Below are positions 30,551 to 31,142 of a stretch of DNA of 31,142 nt, one piece after another. A model generated the notes under the pieces. The model was given only the letters and a program-made list of their open reading frames with translations, was not told the origin of the DNA and searched no databases. The position numbers and the translations under genes are program-made. Source of the stretch: Pelargonium cotyledonis (lineage: Eukaryota; Streptophyta; Magnoliopsida; Geraniales; Geraniaceae); NCBI GenBank assembly GCA_036897625.1, contig JAYMTA010000334.1, forward strand, positions 1 to 31,142. Reading direction: 5' to 3'. Each line of letters begins with the position of its first letter. The first letter of the stretch is position 1.

Positions 30551-30863
30551 ACCTCCTAGAAGTATCAAACTTGACACTCAACCCCTATGTATTTGACAAA
30601 GTACAGTTCAATCAGTTAAATTTAGCTGAAATACACTCTCTCTCCTCACATCTTTTAAGTGTTGCTCTTGATTATTTATAGTTGATTCACAAATTAATCA
30701 ACAAATCACAGAGAAAATGGTATTTCAATAATAAATAGAGTTATGTGTAACACATGTGAGGAGAGAGAGTGTATTTCAGTTAAATTTAACTGACTGAACA
30801 ATAATTTGTTAACTACATAAGGATCGGATGTAATTGCGGTATGTTATTATTAGGAAGTGAGGT
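30551..30863. mobile_element. Foldback/MITE element with arms of about 100 bp
   Basis: The left arm (30551-30651) and the reverse complement of the right arm (30754-30863) align over their full length. The innermost 40 bp (gttaaattt, then ctgaaatacactctctctcc, then tcacat) differ at only two positions. The outer parts are more diverged (acctcctag against acttcctaa). The loop of about 100 bp has no coding potential. Outer termini and target duplication are not clear. It would form a long hairpin RNA if transcribed. Confidence 0.75.
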
Positions 30864-31142
30864 ACATACTACATAGTATTGTTTTAGTGTAATAAAAAAT
30901 AAAGAATGTGAAATGTCACATGCCCCCTATAACTATTAGCTTAAATCAAATGAGTGACTAGAACTTATTATCAAATCAAATATACACTTAAATTTTATAA
31001 ATTGTTATTTGTTATAACTCTGTTAAAGTTGATCGTGAATAGACCAAAATACCCCTATTATTTTCTTCAAATTCCACTGAGTTGTATGTTTATTTGTATT
31101 TTCATTTAATCTAAAATATAGTTAATAACATCTTCAATCTCA
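30864..31142. other. AT-rich right edge of the window
   Basis: No open frame, splice pattern or repeat boundary is recognised in the last 280 bp. Confidence 0.5.

Noticed and set aside
1..31142. CRISPR arrays, tRNA or rRNA genes, viral insertions
   Set aside because: The direct repeats seen are microsatellites, local duplications or transposon duplications. The only tRNA-like boxes belong to short SINEs that lack a tRNA fold. No viral coat, movement or replicase motif was recognised.

Overview
The window is nuclear DNA of a dicot plant, most likely a rosid. The reasons are AT-rich intergenic DNA, split genes with GT-AG introns, Stowaway-type MITEs, tRNA-like SINEs and LINE debris, together with plant-only proteins such as the plastid envelope protein CRL and an IRX10-type xylan glycosyltransferase. 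I cannot name the species. There are no rRNA or tRNA genes, no CRISPR array and no bacterial or viral operon.

Layout. From 1 to 3.7 kb the DNA holds repeat remnants, a very short retroposon tail (741-800) and a broken LINE ORF2 C-terminus (1089-1580). A compact intronless gene for a small secreted proline-rich protein lies at 3795-4238. From 4.3 to 9.7 kb there are decayed gene pieces: possible PPR fragments, and a tandemly duplicated exon of a plant nucleotidyltransferase (poly(A)-polymerase-like) pseudogene. From 9.7 to 22.7 kb lies the conserved core: an SDR reductase (+, 4 exons), CRL (+, 9 exons), a rubredoxin-like membrane protein (-, 4 exons) and an IRX10-like GT47 gene (-). The IRX10-like copy has lost its central coding part and carries a 1-base frameshift. 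From 23 to 25 kb there are MITEs and a SINE. A six-exon SEC14/CRAL-TRIO gene lies at 25167-26967, with a second SINE inside intron 3. The rest holds a GC-rich retroelement of about 1.06 kb, an antisense LINE RNase H relic and a long foldback element.

How the genes relate. SDR, CRL and rubredoxin appear to match three consecutive Arabidopsis genes around At5g51010-At5g51030. The SDR/IRX10-L pair appears to match At5g61830-At5g61840. The window would then preserve an ancestral order SDR-CRL-rubredoxin-IRX10. This rests on my memory of Arabidopsis gene order. CRL and the rubredoxin converge tail to tail with about 360 bp between stop codons, and both are expected in plastid membranes. I see no evidence of a new multi-gene system. 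The most notable items are the damaged IRX10 copy, the two insertions sharing one retroposon tail, the SINEs with clear target-site duplications, and an SDR intron built of repeats that include a copy of its own 3' splice site.
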